Positions 37,916 through 49,100 of a DNA stretch of 64,000 bases are shown here, piece after piece. Under the pieces are notes generated by a model. That model worked only from the letters and a program-made list of their open reading frames with translations. It searched no databases and was not told the origin of the DNA. Position numbers and translations under genes: made by a program. Position 1 is the stretch's first letter. Each line of letters begins with the position of its first letter. Source of the DNA: Hybos culiciformis (lineage: Eukaryota > Arthropoda > Insecta > Diptera > Hybotidae); assembly GCA_964007475.1 (NCBI GenBank), contig OZ023275.1, positions 36,513,381 to 36,577,380 on the forward strand, in the 5' to 3' direction.

Positions 37916-39699
37916 ATATAATATATATAAAGTAATAGAAATTCACTGAAAAATGTAATTCATTAAAAAAAAATATAAATATACACAAAATTAATATATA
38001 ACACATAATTCTTATTATGATTTTTCACGTATATAATTAAATTTTTTCTTTTAACTAAAAGTGATCATAAAATTGTATTTATTACCTCATTAAAATTGTA
38101 AAATTGAAGAAAAAAAAAATTCGAATATTAAAAAAAAAAATTAAAACCACAACATTAAGTCATTATTATTACTAATAATATAATATGTACAAGAAGAAAC
38201 GCATGGAAATAATGACGTCAATTTGAAAATTATTTATTTCTAAAATTAAGAATAATTGCTGAGACTAAAACTGAAAGATATTTTCCCATTGAGAGAGAAA
38301 AAAATTTACATATAAATATAATTCTTGTTCTTGAGTTCACGAAATTCCATTGGAATAATACCTACAAATAATATAGTTTCACTCGAAGATCGATGAAATT
38401 TTGAAGAGGAAAATGTTTTTCACAAATTTTTTTTCTATAGTTATTTCTTAATTTAAGAGTCAATTGAAGATTTTTCGATTTTCAGATCGAATTGTGCTAA
38501 ACTTTTATTGAATTTAAATTTTTCTTGATTACTTTTTCATTGTTGTGAATATTTCAAAAGAGACTTTTTGGTGTAAGAAAAGTTAAAATTTAATTTGTCA
38601 AATAAATTGTTTGATAAAAAAAACATTATTAAAATATCAATAGTCTTAACCAAAAATTGTGAATAATTGAGGAAAATTGATAATTTTTGAAGTATATAAT
38701 AATATCCTTTTGATATATTGCCTTCTGATAACAGCCAAATATTTATTTATATTTTTATTTATTTATTTAATTTTTTTTCAATAATGCAGAAAGCTTATTA
38801 CAAAAGACTAAATTATGTAAATTGACGTTAGTATAAAAAAAAACTTAACTATGTGTATAAATGTTTTCAAAATCTAGCTATTACGAGTCTGAGGAACATT
38901 ATAATTTTAAAATAAGCGAGCGGTGAAATCTTGAAAGGATCAATCCTAACTCAAAAAGAAAATGATTTGTCAATTTGTTTCTATTATTTTATTTTAATAA
39001 CGTCAAACTAGTTGCAACAGAAATACATTTAGTATTATGTATATCTCTCATATTGTTCCAAAAAAAATTTACTTTCACTCAAAAATTTCTCCGTTAATAT
39101 AATTTACGTAAAAATTTTCTTTTTATAAAATTATAAAATTATTTTTTTAGTTATTCCAATTGAATCGCTAAATAAAGATCTCGATTTATTTTTTAAATGT
39201 AAAATAGAATTTTTTAATTTTCTTTTTAAAAAAAAAGTTATTAATGAAATAAATTTATATATATATTGAGTATAAATATGAAAATATATTATTTTAAATG
39301 AAAATAATTGAAATAAATCTATCGGGAAACGGTTCGGTAAACAATAATTTTTTTTTTTGTTGGTGAAAATATATAATATAAATTTAAATTCATAAATATT
39401 TATGCAAAAAAAAAAAAAAAGAAGAAAATTTTGTGATAATAATAATAATATAAAATATTATAATTTATAAACATTTTTAAAATAAATTAATTAAAAATAA
39501 ATAATTACAAAAATTCAACACAAATTATAATTTTCTTTTTTTAATTCGATAAAATAACTCACTCAGGAGAGAAAATTTAATTAAAAAAAAAGAAGAAAAA
39601 TTGTGAAAATTGAGTGATTTAAAAAGTTGTAAAAATTTATGTTTTTTTTCTATTTAAATAAGCCGGAGTATGAATTTTGAATGACATAAAACAGAGGCA
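37916..39699. other. gene-free A/T-rich stretch
   Basis: No coding exon, RNA gene or recognisable mobile element is visible. A lone TGACGTCA occurs at about 38,213, with no gene nearby to connect it to. Confidence 0.6.
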
Positions 39700-39708
39700 T
39701 TAATTTAT

Positions 39709-40269
39709 GGGTCCGCGCAATAACTCATCGGTACTTAACTCATCGGTCGATTTTGGATAAGTTATTTCCATTTTAACTCATCCGAAAATTGGCCGATGAG
39801 TTATATCCTTTGGAATGACATAACTCATCCAACTCAATGCTTATTTGTGATTTGTGACAAAAACTTGGGTATTTACTCATTGGCCGATAAGATAAGTACA
39901 TTACATTTACCGACCTGATTGGCCCCATTTTTGTGTTAGCAGTAGAGGGAGTGTCCCAGAACGAGAAAAGGGGGCGGAGGGTGAGGGCTGCGGGCGGGCG
40001 GACTGGTGGTTGGTCAGTGGGATTTGCGGCGCCCTCCGCCCCCTTTTCTCGTTCTGGGACACTCCCTCTACTGTTAACACAAAAATGGGGCCAATCATCG
40101 GCCAAGGAATAAGTACCGTAGTGTTTGTCACAAATAAGCATTGAGGTGGATGAGTTATGTCATTCCAAAGGATATAACTCATCGGTCAATTTTCGGATGA
40201 GTTAAAATGGATATAACTTATCCAAAATCGACCGATGAGTTAAGTACCGATGAGTTATTGAACTTCGCC
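39709..40269. mobile_element. fold-back DNA element with 9-bp target duplication
   Basis: The whole 561-base element is one long inverted repeat. TTAATTTAT is duplicated at 39,700-39,708 and 40,270-40,278. The element starts GGGTCC and ends CGCC. The arms carry repeated AACTCATCGG words in both orientations. Near-perfect inner arms of about 60 bases (39,921-39,981 and 40,032-40,092) surround a G+C-rich loop of about 50 bases. A 9-bp duplication and GG...CC ends fit Mutator-like (MULE) or Foldback-type elements. No transposase is present, so it must be mobilised in trans. Confidence 0.88.
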
Positions 40270-40563
40270 TTAATTTATTAGTCAATCAATAAAATAAATC
40301 CCTAAATTCATCACAATCCAAGCATCATAATTATGTAAATTTTGGCAAAGTATTATATCAATATTTTTAATCTTTTTTCTATAGTTAGATAAAATTTTGT
40401 ATGTAGGTACTAATGTTAAGATTGATGTTTTAATAAACGGTGAAGGTTTTGTTTGATCAAATACTTAATATGAACCAGTGACTACCCACAGTCGAAATAT
40501 TGAAACTTTGGTCTGCCGAGGTATTAAAATACTCCCATGATACCTGTCCTAAACAGCCCTAAC

Positions 40564-41361
40564 CATGGGCGCCGTCAGGACTTTTTATAAGGTGGTGCAT
40601 GTAAAAATTATTATTTTGATTTTACCAAATCTTTGACATATTACGGGTTCATCACTAAGTTACAATTTCCAACAACCTTAATTTAAATTAAATTTTGATT
40701 TTAGGAAAAATCAGTTGCAAAACAATATTTTGAATTCACGACAAAATTCATCTCAGTATGCTGATTTTGAGCATCGCTCACCAGGGCTGCCAGATGGAAT
40801 AAATGAAATTCACTCAAATTTTTAAGAAATTTCCCCAAAATAGACACTTTTTTAAAAAAATTCCTGAAATTATTTTTTTATATTTTTTTGTACTAAATTC
40901 TTTTTTTGCCCTAAAATAGAAAAAAAATTGTTTAACGGTTTTACTCACTGCCGTTTTTCCACAAAAACAGCTTATTTTTGCAAGATTTTCTCAAATTTTT
41001 AATGTGTTCAGATTTTATGCGATACTTATATGTTGTAAATCAAAAAGTTTAGTTTCAACAATGGATTTTGAGTTCAACGTACGTAGAAGAATATCGTAAT
41101 GATATTAATTTCTTAAAATCATTAGGGTAAAAAAAATTTACGAGTCTGAAATTTTAAATATTGTTGACTGCCAAAGTTAGCACAAAATTTATGAATTTCT
41201 TCAAATTTTCCTCAGAAAAAAATATTTTCCTTAAACTTTTCCCCACGTTTTTTTTAACTTTTTTTTTTTTTTTTTCAAATTTTATCAAAATTTTAATAAC
41301 ATTTTTATCAAACAAAGGTGGTGCAGTTGCACCACCTTGCACCATACTGCCGGCGCCCATG
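40564..41361. mobile_element. non-autonomous hAT-like element, 798 bases
   Basis: It is flanked by a perfect 8-bp duplication GCCCTAAC (40,556-40,563 and 41,362-41,369). The ends are CATGGGCGCCGTCAG and CTGCCGGCGCCCATG, inverted with one mismatch. A sub-terminal AAGGTGGTGCA occurs at both ends in opposite orientation. The 8-bp duplication and CA...TG ends are hAT hallmarks. The interior is A/T-rich with no transposase frame. At 40,784 it contains CAGGGCTGCCAGATGG, which looks like the end of another hAT element for which I find no partner. Confidence 0.88.
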
Positions 41362-41369
41362 GCCCTAAC

Positions 41370-42763
41370 ATAAATATATATGCATTTAAATATAGATTGA
41401 TCCATTTGATTGATTGATTGATTAATTTTTTCTATTTGGAAAAAGGAAAATGCATTTAAAATTTACGACATCATCAAATACAAAGTTTTACAAAACATCT
41501 GTTTTTAAACTTATTAAAATATTAAAGCGCCAGCGCCAGTGACCTCTAATTTTTCATTTTATAATGTATACAAATTTTATATAATTTTTTTTTGAAAATA
41601 CAAAAAAATTATTCTCAAATATAGGTATCTCTACATAAATTTTTCAATTAAAAATAGATACATTTTAAATGTTTTTCCAAGATTTTTCTCCAAAAAATAA
41701 ATTTATTAAACAATAATACTTATTTCGTGCATTAATAGTTTTTCTTTTAATATTTTCTCTATATTTCATAAAATGATACTAAAAAAAATTGCTATAAATA
41801 AAAATAAAAAAAAAGAATTTTTTTTTTTGCTATTTATTTTACAAAAGTTTAATGCGTTTTTGAATAAGTGATGAGTTCATTACGAAATGGGGAAAAACGA
41901 TTTTTTTTTTTGCCCGAAATGAAGTAAATTTATTCTTCATTAACCAAAGAGAACATAAGAAAGAAAAAAAATCTTATAAAGTGATGTAATTGAAAAAAGA
42001 AAAAAGGAAAATCCAATTACATTTTAATAGTGTGTCCATAGTAGTTTCATTCAAAAATGCTTTCTTATTTCTTTGAGTTTAATAGATTTCTTGAGTTTAA
42101 AAGAATAAGAACTTTTTTAAAATTGTAACCAGATTAATTATTTTGTTCGGTTAAATAAAGGTTTTTTTTAAGCATTTAGCTCTAATTTTATGTGGAAAAT
42201 GCTAACCTCTTTCAAAACATGAAATATCCACTTTGAGAATCGTTTCGGTAGCACGGCGACTGATTTGTAACGATTATGTATAATTGATACGAAAAGAAAG
42301 TACGACGACTTCAGATATATTTCGAACTTGCAAAAATCACAATAGAAAATATAGTGGAATTAAATAAAAACAAATTTAGATAGAATAATAGTATAATAGT
42401 ATAATAGTATAAGAAAAAAATATTGTTGATTAATCACTGTTTTGGCTTCATAAAATTTAAGTAATAAAGAAAAGTCGTGAAATGTCTACGTTCAAAGTTT
42501 TACTCCTTTTTCTCTTCCTGCGTTTTAATTTTTTTCATTTTAGAATAATATTAAAAGAAAATCTCACATGTGGTCTTTGTCTATATTTCCCTTTCAATGT
42601 AAAATTACAGAAAAAAAATCTATAGATTGATGACTATATTTTCAGAAGTTAGAATTGCTTTAATTTAACTGCTCTGATTTGCTATTGTGTCGTTGAAATA
42701 TTGGGGTTGAATTTTTAGTTTCTGTGGAGAGTTAAAAACGTATCAAAATGTTAGATTTTTACG
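41370..42763. other. gene-free A/T-rich stretch between two transposons
   Basis: Noncoding DNA. Minor features are a (GATT)n run near 41,405-41,425, an AGCGCCAGCGCCAGTG patch at about 41,525 and a TATAATAG triplication near 42,390. No gene is supported. Confidence 0.6.
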
Positions 42764-42772
42764 ATACGATTG

Positions 42773-43455
42773 GGCGCAGTGAAATAAGGCCGCGGGAAAT
42801 AAGGCCGCGATAGGTTTTTGTTGCGGTCTTATTTCATTTTGAAAAATGAAATAAGGCCGCGAAAAAATCCTCGCGGTCTTATTTCATTTTGAAAAATGAA
42901 ATAAGACCGCATAAAATTCCTCGCGGCCTTATTTCGTTTTGAAAAATGAAATAAGACCGCGACAAAAAAAAAAATTAATCGGAGGGCTAATTTCATTTTG
43001 AAAAATGAAATAAGGCCGCGAGGATTTTTTCGCGGCCTTATTTCATTTTGAAAAACGAAATAAGGCCGCGTAATCTTGTGAGGTGAGCACACAGGGCAGG
43101 GGGCAGCAGGGCGGCGCCCTGCTGCCCCCTGCCCTGTGTGCTCACCTCACAAGATTACGCGGCCTTATTTCGTTTATAAAAATGAAATTAGCCCTCCGAA
43201 TAATTGTTTTTTTTTGTCGCGCCTTATTTCATTTTTCAAAACGAAATAAGGCCGCGAGGAATTTTTTGCGGTCTTATTTCATTTTTCAAAATGAAATAAG
43301 ACCGCGACGATTTTTTCGCGGCCTTATTTCATTTTGAAAAACGAAATAAGGCCGCGAAAAAATCTTCGCGGCCTTATTTCATTTTTCAAAATGAAATAAG
43401 ACCGCAACAAAAAAACGTCGCGGCCTTATTTCCTGCGGCCTTATTTCCATCCCCC
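42773..43455. mobile_element. fold-back DNA element built from GAAATAAGGCCGCG arrays, 9-bp target duplication
   Basis: ATACGATTG is duplicated at 42,764-42,772 and 43,456-43,464. The 683 bases between start GGCGCAGTG and end CCATCCCCC. They consist of about 20 copies of a GAAATAAGGCCGCG word in alternating orientation, joined by TTTTGAAAAA or TTTTTCAAAA linkers. The centre is a perfect hairpin with 60-base arms (43,053-43,112 and 43,116-43,175) and a 3-base loop. No protein is encoded; open frames through it are repeats. Design and duplication length match the element at 39,709, but the sequences are unrelated. Confidence 0.9.
43053..43175. repeat. perfect 60-base-arm hairpin core of the fold-back element
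   Basis: The left arm includes GTGAGGTGAGCACACAGGGC and the right arm is its exact complement, separated only by GGC at 43,113-43,115. The inner part is about 75% G+C in a genome region that is about 80% A+T. Confidence 0.93.
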
Positions 43456-43464
43456 ATACGATTG

Positions 43465-45221
43465 TAGCTGAAGTTGCGTTACAATAGGAACAAAAACTAA
43501 CGAAGCGTAGAAATATTTATTTTTGCTTTCCAAATAAAAAAAATATAAAATATGCCAATTTTTAATTAATGAAAGTGTTTATACAGGGAAACATACAAAA
43601 AACGTTTGTAATTAGCTTATTAATATTGAATTATATCTAGTTCCGCGATACTGGATCCTAGATCATATTTATATTGAAATATTCGACAGTTTCTTCATTA
43701 AAATGTCAAAGAAATTGCAGATTTTATATTTTTTTGTAAAAAAAACCAAAATAATAATAATATCGTAAGAAAAGAATGCCGAAATATTATTTTTATTTTA
43801 TATGCTTAAAAAAAATTAATTTGGAAAAACGAATTTTTATGTCATTTATTTTTATTTCTTTTCGGGTTATGCATTTGAGTGACATTTCTAAAAATATTCA
43901 TACATGTTTCTGAAACAACTTTTCAGTAAGTTTAAAAATTTGGATAATTAGAAAACCAAAAATAACATTAATAAAAAAATAGGTGCAAAGTAAATAAGTA
44001 TAAAATTAACCCTTATGGTTATTTGCAGACCCCAAAATATATTGAAATATATGTAAATTTGTATATCTTCGACTCCTTGATATTACACGGAAACCACAGA
44101 GCAGTTTGGGGAAAATTTTGTACTGTAAATGTTGTACCTTTTTACGGTTATGAAAATGACTAAGTATTATATCTACGGAAGGACAACATAAAAAAGTAAT
44201 AAAAAGAAATTAGAAACTATATTCGTAATATAATGTAAGAAGTTTTTGAATACTTTGATTGATATCAATTTTTATACATTATTTTTAATTAAGGTTTATA
44301 GATTGAATTTGATACTATTTTTTACATGTGTATCATTGTATATAAAATTCAGAATTAACTTTTTCAAAGTAGAAAATATTTTATTGAGGCAGAGATGTAT
44401 TTTTTTTTTTGGAATGAAGATATTTTGAAAATAGAAAAAACAAAAATTATTTCTTTTAAATTTTTATTTTTTTTTTCATGTTTCATTTTGAATAAAATTA
44501 AAAAAGTTTTTGTTTCATATACTTTTGAAAATAAAGTATATAAAAAAAAAACATAAATATTTATGTAAATTTATTATTGAAACAAATTTTTTAATATAAA
44601 TGTTATCTTAAAATTACCTCAAAATGTAAATTCATGTTTATCTCATACATGAAAAATTAAAATTATATAAAATTTTGTTTTATAAATAATATTCTAATAA
44701 TTTAATATTATTTTGTATAAATGTATACCTATTATATACATATTTTTGTTTTATCATTTTTGTGGCTATACGTTATAAAAAAAATATGAATGTTGTCCTT
44801 AAAAATGTTTTTGCATTTTTGTTCCAAAACGATGTACTAAAATTCCGAGAAAAATTAACAAAATTAAAATTACATTCTTTTGACAACAACTGTTTTATAT
44901 TTAATTATTTCTATTATAGTGTATATGTTGTGCAAGATTCCAATGAAGTTATTTTTGGACTTCTCTGATTAGAATTATAAAAAGTCACTATACAGTTTAA
45001 TACCTCGCAAAATTACTATTTTGACCAAAGGCTATTTGTTTTGCCCTGGATCATAAATACTAATAAATATTGAAACTACGATTGATGAATGCTGACAAAA
45101 TGGTTTCAAATATTTTTACTGTAATCGTAATCACTATTTTTGAAATTTGAAAACGAAGTTCTGTCAGTGAAAATAGGAATTCGAAATCATAAAATATTTT
45201 CCTATATGAGTGAATTTTCTA
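43465..45221. other. gene-free A/T-rich stretch
   Basis: Nothing supportable. The longest open frame (44,762-44,968) has codon use indistinguishable from the background. Confidence 0.6.
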
Positions 45222-46179
45222 TATATCGTCCTCTCAGATCAGAACTATTCTAAGCCCATTTTTTTCAAAAACGGTTTTATTTACTTATTAGCTAGTCAGT
45301 CAGTACGGTTTCTGATGTGTGTGCAAAAACACGTTTTTGTTTAAATTGTTTTTCGTGTTCAAAACATAGGTAAGTACAAAATAATCCTATGCCCCACATA
45401 TTTTTTTTTTACCGGGAAAATCATTGTATGTCCACTTATTTGAAATTTAATTAGTTCTGAATAGGGTTTTTGAAACTCGACCATTTTCGTAAGCTCGAGC
45501 CTTCAAGCTTTTTCTATAAGGAGGATCGGGTAGCTCGAACCACCCGAGCCTTCTTAAAAATAAAATACATAGGACAAAACAATGGCATAAAGAAACCAAT
45601 TTCAGGGCATAAAATTTTAACTTTACTCTTCTAATTTAAACATAATTTACTCATTACAAAATTATAAAAATAACAATAAATATTGCAAAATTATTAAACG
45701 AAACGTTATAAAATATAAAAAAACAAAACATCATAAAATATAAAAACATAAAAAATCCACATCAGTGTATCATTTTCTGTTAAAATTGACTGTGACTTAT
45801 AAGATTGAAGTGAAATATTTCCTTACATAAACTTTTCTGTTCAATAAAATAAAAAAAAACAAAAGTAAAATGTAAAACATTAAAAATGCTGAGCTCGAGC
45901 CACTAGCAGATAAAAACTCGATCTTCATTCAAGCAAAAACAGACGAGCTAGCTCGAGCTTTTTGGATCGAGCCGGCTCGGTCCAAAAACCCTAGTTCTGA
46001 AACAGGGTATTTCCCCCATTGCCCCTCTCAAAATGATTGGAAAATGATATAATTGTAGAATAAACTTTTTGGCATACATCACTTTCTTAAACAAAGAAAC
46101 AGTTTTAATCTTAAAATAGCTCTCCTGTAAAATTTTAAATTTTGGACTTAGAATAGTTCTGATCTGAGGGGACGATATA
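45222..46179. mobile_element. inverted-repeat DNA element split by a nested hAT element
   Basis: Terminal inverted repeats of about 37 bases begin TATATCGTCC and continue CTCAGATCAGAACTATTC (45,222-45,258 and 46,143-46,179), differing at only two positions. The flanks are T/A-rich, so the target duplication is unclear; TA is possible. Removing the nested element (45,462-45,993 plus one duplication copy) leaves about 418 bases. No transposase frame is present. Confidence 0.8.
45462..45993. mobile_element. nested hAT-like element (Ac type), 532 bases
   Basis: It is flanked by a perfect 8-bp duplication GTTCTGAA (45,454-45,461 and 45,994-46,001). The ends read TAGGGTTTTTGA and CCAAAAACCCTA, inverted with a one-base gap. 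TAGGG...CCCTA ends with an 8-bp duplication are typical of Ac-like hAT transposons. The sub-terminal regions carry several GCTCGAG words in both orientations, probable transposase binding sites. There is no coding capacity. Confidence 0.9.
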
Positions 46180-49100
46180 TTCTCATTCTATTCACAATAA
46201 CGCTCATGTTTATATTGTACAAAATACATAGTGATGATACGGTTTTAATTTAAAAATTTTATATAATATATACTTACTTAAATATATGTATATATTTCAT
46301 ATCTTTAATTTTCTAAGGAAATCTTCTTTGACATTGATTTATGAGCTTTCAATAGTCATGCTTACGTTTTCCTTTCCCATTAATTTACCATATATCATAG
46401 TTTTATGTATATATATGTTGTATATGTTCTGTACATATATGAATAAGAATTATATATATTTTTTTTTGCAAATGAACAAATAATAATAATAATAATAATA
46501 AAATATGAATAAGATATAAAATCCATTAAAGAATTTTTAGTATTAAATCTGTATTTATCAAAAATTTATTAAATTGTAATCTTTGTGCGAATTAAACAAA
46601 TATATATGTATGATGATTTAAAGAAAAAATAATAAAATCTAATAGTTATGATGTTGAAACATAATAATAAAATAAAATATTTTATACAGATTTTTCTTTG
46701 TATCTTTTAAATTTAAAAAAGCAAAAGTTTCAATTTCCATACAATTTTTTGTGTTGTTATTTGTTTTTGATATTTTACCTCAAGAAATTTTTGTATGCGC
46801 TTAACTTAAATTATAATCCAGTTTTTATGAATAAATGGACGGTTTTTTTATGTAATTGGACAAAGATTAAATCAATTACGTGACATTTAAAAATTCGATA
46901 TTATTTTTGACAAAGAATTAAATTTCACTTTAAGCGAAATAGATACTACACCATTTTTAGAATCCTTACATTATTATTATTATTATTATTATTATTATGT
47001 TTAATATAAAATTGAAAAGAAAATCCCCAACGAAAATGTTTAATCTAAAAATTTTACATTAAAAATTCTATAAAAATAAAATTCCTACAAAAAAAAAATT
47101 GCAAAACAAACTGGACTGATGCAGATATAAAATTCTTTTTTATCATTTGATTTCAATTACTTTTATCTACATTGAAAACTAAAAATATAAACGGATAAAT
47201 TCAATAAATTGTCTTGAATTTATTATAAAAACATGGAAAAAGTATATTATATAGGAAAGAAAAACTGAAATAAAAAGTTTTTCTTTTGCATTAAAAAAAA
47301 AAAAAACTACTAAAATTATAGTAAAGTTTTGGTTTTCGATTGCTTTAACATTCTTTCAATATAATAATCATTGAAAATCTTTAAACTTCTGACTTTTATA
47401 ACCACAACCCAATATCAATTGTATAATATACATCAAAAGAATTTTTATTGCATTTAACTTTATTATATATGGAATTGTTTTTATAATTTCTTTGATTTTG
47501 TGTATTTATAATGGTTGTAATATATGTATCTAATGTACGTATATAAAAGTAGGATATTCATTCACTCGTGCAATATTTCATGCAGTTATAGGTAGAATTT
47601 TCGATATTATTTTCAAGAAATCTTTTAAATGGAACTAAATTTTAAAATTTTGAATCGTTATACTGCTAAGTACAATAACATAATATATTTATGTTAAAAA
47701 TATTATGTTCTGTAGTATATTTGGTTATAGTGTCTAAGTGTAGACATTACAATCTTGCTAAAAGAAGAAATTAAAAATGTAAATTGTTAATGTTCTATAT
47801 GTACATTTAATATATAATATGGGTAAAGTTACCTTAGCCAAAACAGCCTAGTACTTAAAAAAAAAACAGAATATTGTCCTAGGTAGTGTAATACCAACAT
47901 TTTTCTTACAAGTCTCTAACTACAAAGGACATTTTTCAGGACGATAGTGTAACACAAGATCTTTTCTACATAACAATCTAATGTTATATAACTATCATTT
48001 GGTTATTTGGCAATTTTTTTTAGATGCAATAAATACTACTGAAACTGAACTGAAGAATGTCAAATATGAATAATGGAGTGAAGAAACTGTTTATTGAGAC
48101 GAGCATGAAGACAGCAAACATATAAATGAAAATTTATAATAAACTGAACGATAACAAAAATTTTTTTTCTAGCCAAAAAGTAGTACATATATCAATTTTA
48201 AAGTTAAAAAATAAAAAATATAAAATTTTTTTTTAACAGAATTTTACTAAGTACCAGCAGGATATAGAAGTAGTTTTCCACAAAATGAGCAAAAACATAA
48301 TTGCCAAGGGATTTATGTGTGAAAATTTATATTAAATATAAAAAAAGAAAAAAGAAATATACTTGATTAGTAAAAAAAACCTTTTTTTTTCTATATGAAT
48401 GTGGACGAAGAAATTTTTTAAATAGAAATAGAACTTTGGATGTAGTTTTGAATAAATTATGAAGATTTTTGCACTTTACCATACATAAGTAGAAATCTAA
48501 TTTTATGTTTTATAAGTCATAAATCCTATATCATTGGGAAAATGTTTTTATTTTTTATTTTTTAACACTTAGTATAAGTTCGTATTCTCACACCTAGTTT
48601 TTATATAAATACAATGTTTGTTTAATAAATGAAAAATTGATATCGTTATTAAAGATGGGTTCGAAAACTTATTTAAAAAAAATAAAATTAAGGTACAAAG
48701 ATGTTATTGCCCAAAAATTACCTAAAGAATTACTATTTTAATTTGACAAATATTAGGCTAAAGATTCAGACATAAAACAATTTTCTTTAATAGTCCTTAA
48801 ATTGAAACTGAAACAAAATTTTAATTAAATTTTAATTAAAATTTAAAATTTTGACAAATATTGGAAAATAAAACAATTTTAACTATTAGATTTAATAATT
48901 CTCAGAAAAATACATAACCTATATATATAATACTTAATGCTGAGCTGACATGATTTTACCATTTATTATTTCAATCACTTAATATTAATTATTTTAATTC
49001 CAAAAAAATATGTAAATACTATATGAACATTATATGTACATTATACAAATAAATTAAAAATAAATACATAAGTATACAAAATATATTATATACATTTTGT

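Noticed and set aside
39773..40182. Two minus-strand frames of 91-122 codons with Pro/Arg-rich peptides
   Set aside because: They lie wholly in the inverted arms and G+C-rich loop of the fold-back element at 39,709-40,269 and have no coding signature.
41154..41405. Short frames over the right end of the hAT-like element
   Set aside because: They are composed of poly-Lys/Phe from A/T runs plus the terminal inverted repeat.
42829..43337. Two overlapping open frames of 84-87 codons on opposite strands with repeated SYFIFQNEIRPR-type peptides
   Set aside because: They are translations of the GAAATAAGGCCGCG array of the fold-back element; the peptide repeat follows the DNA repeat and has no independent support.
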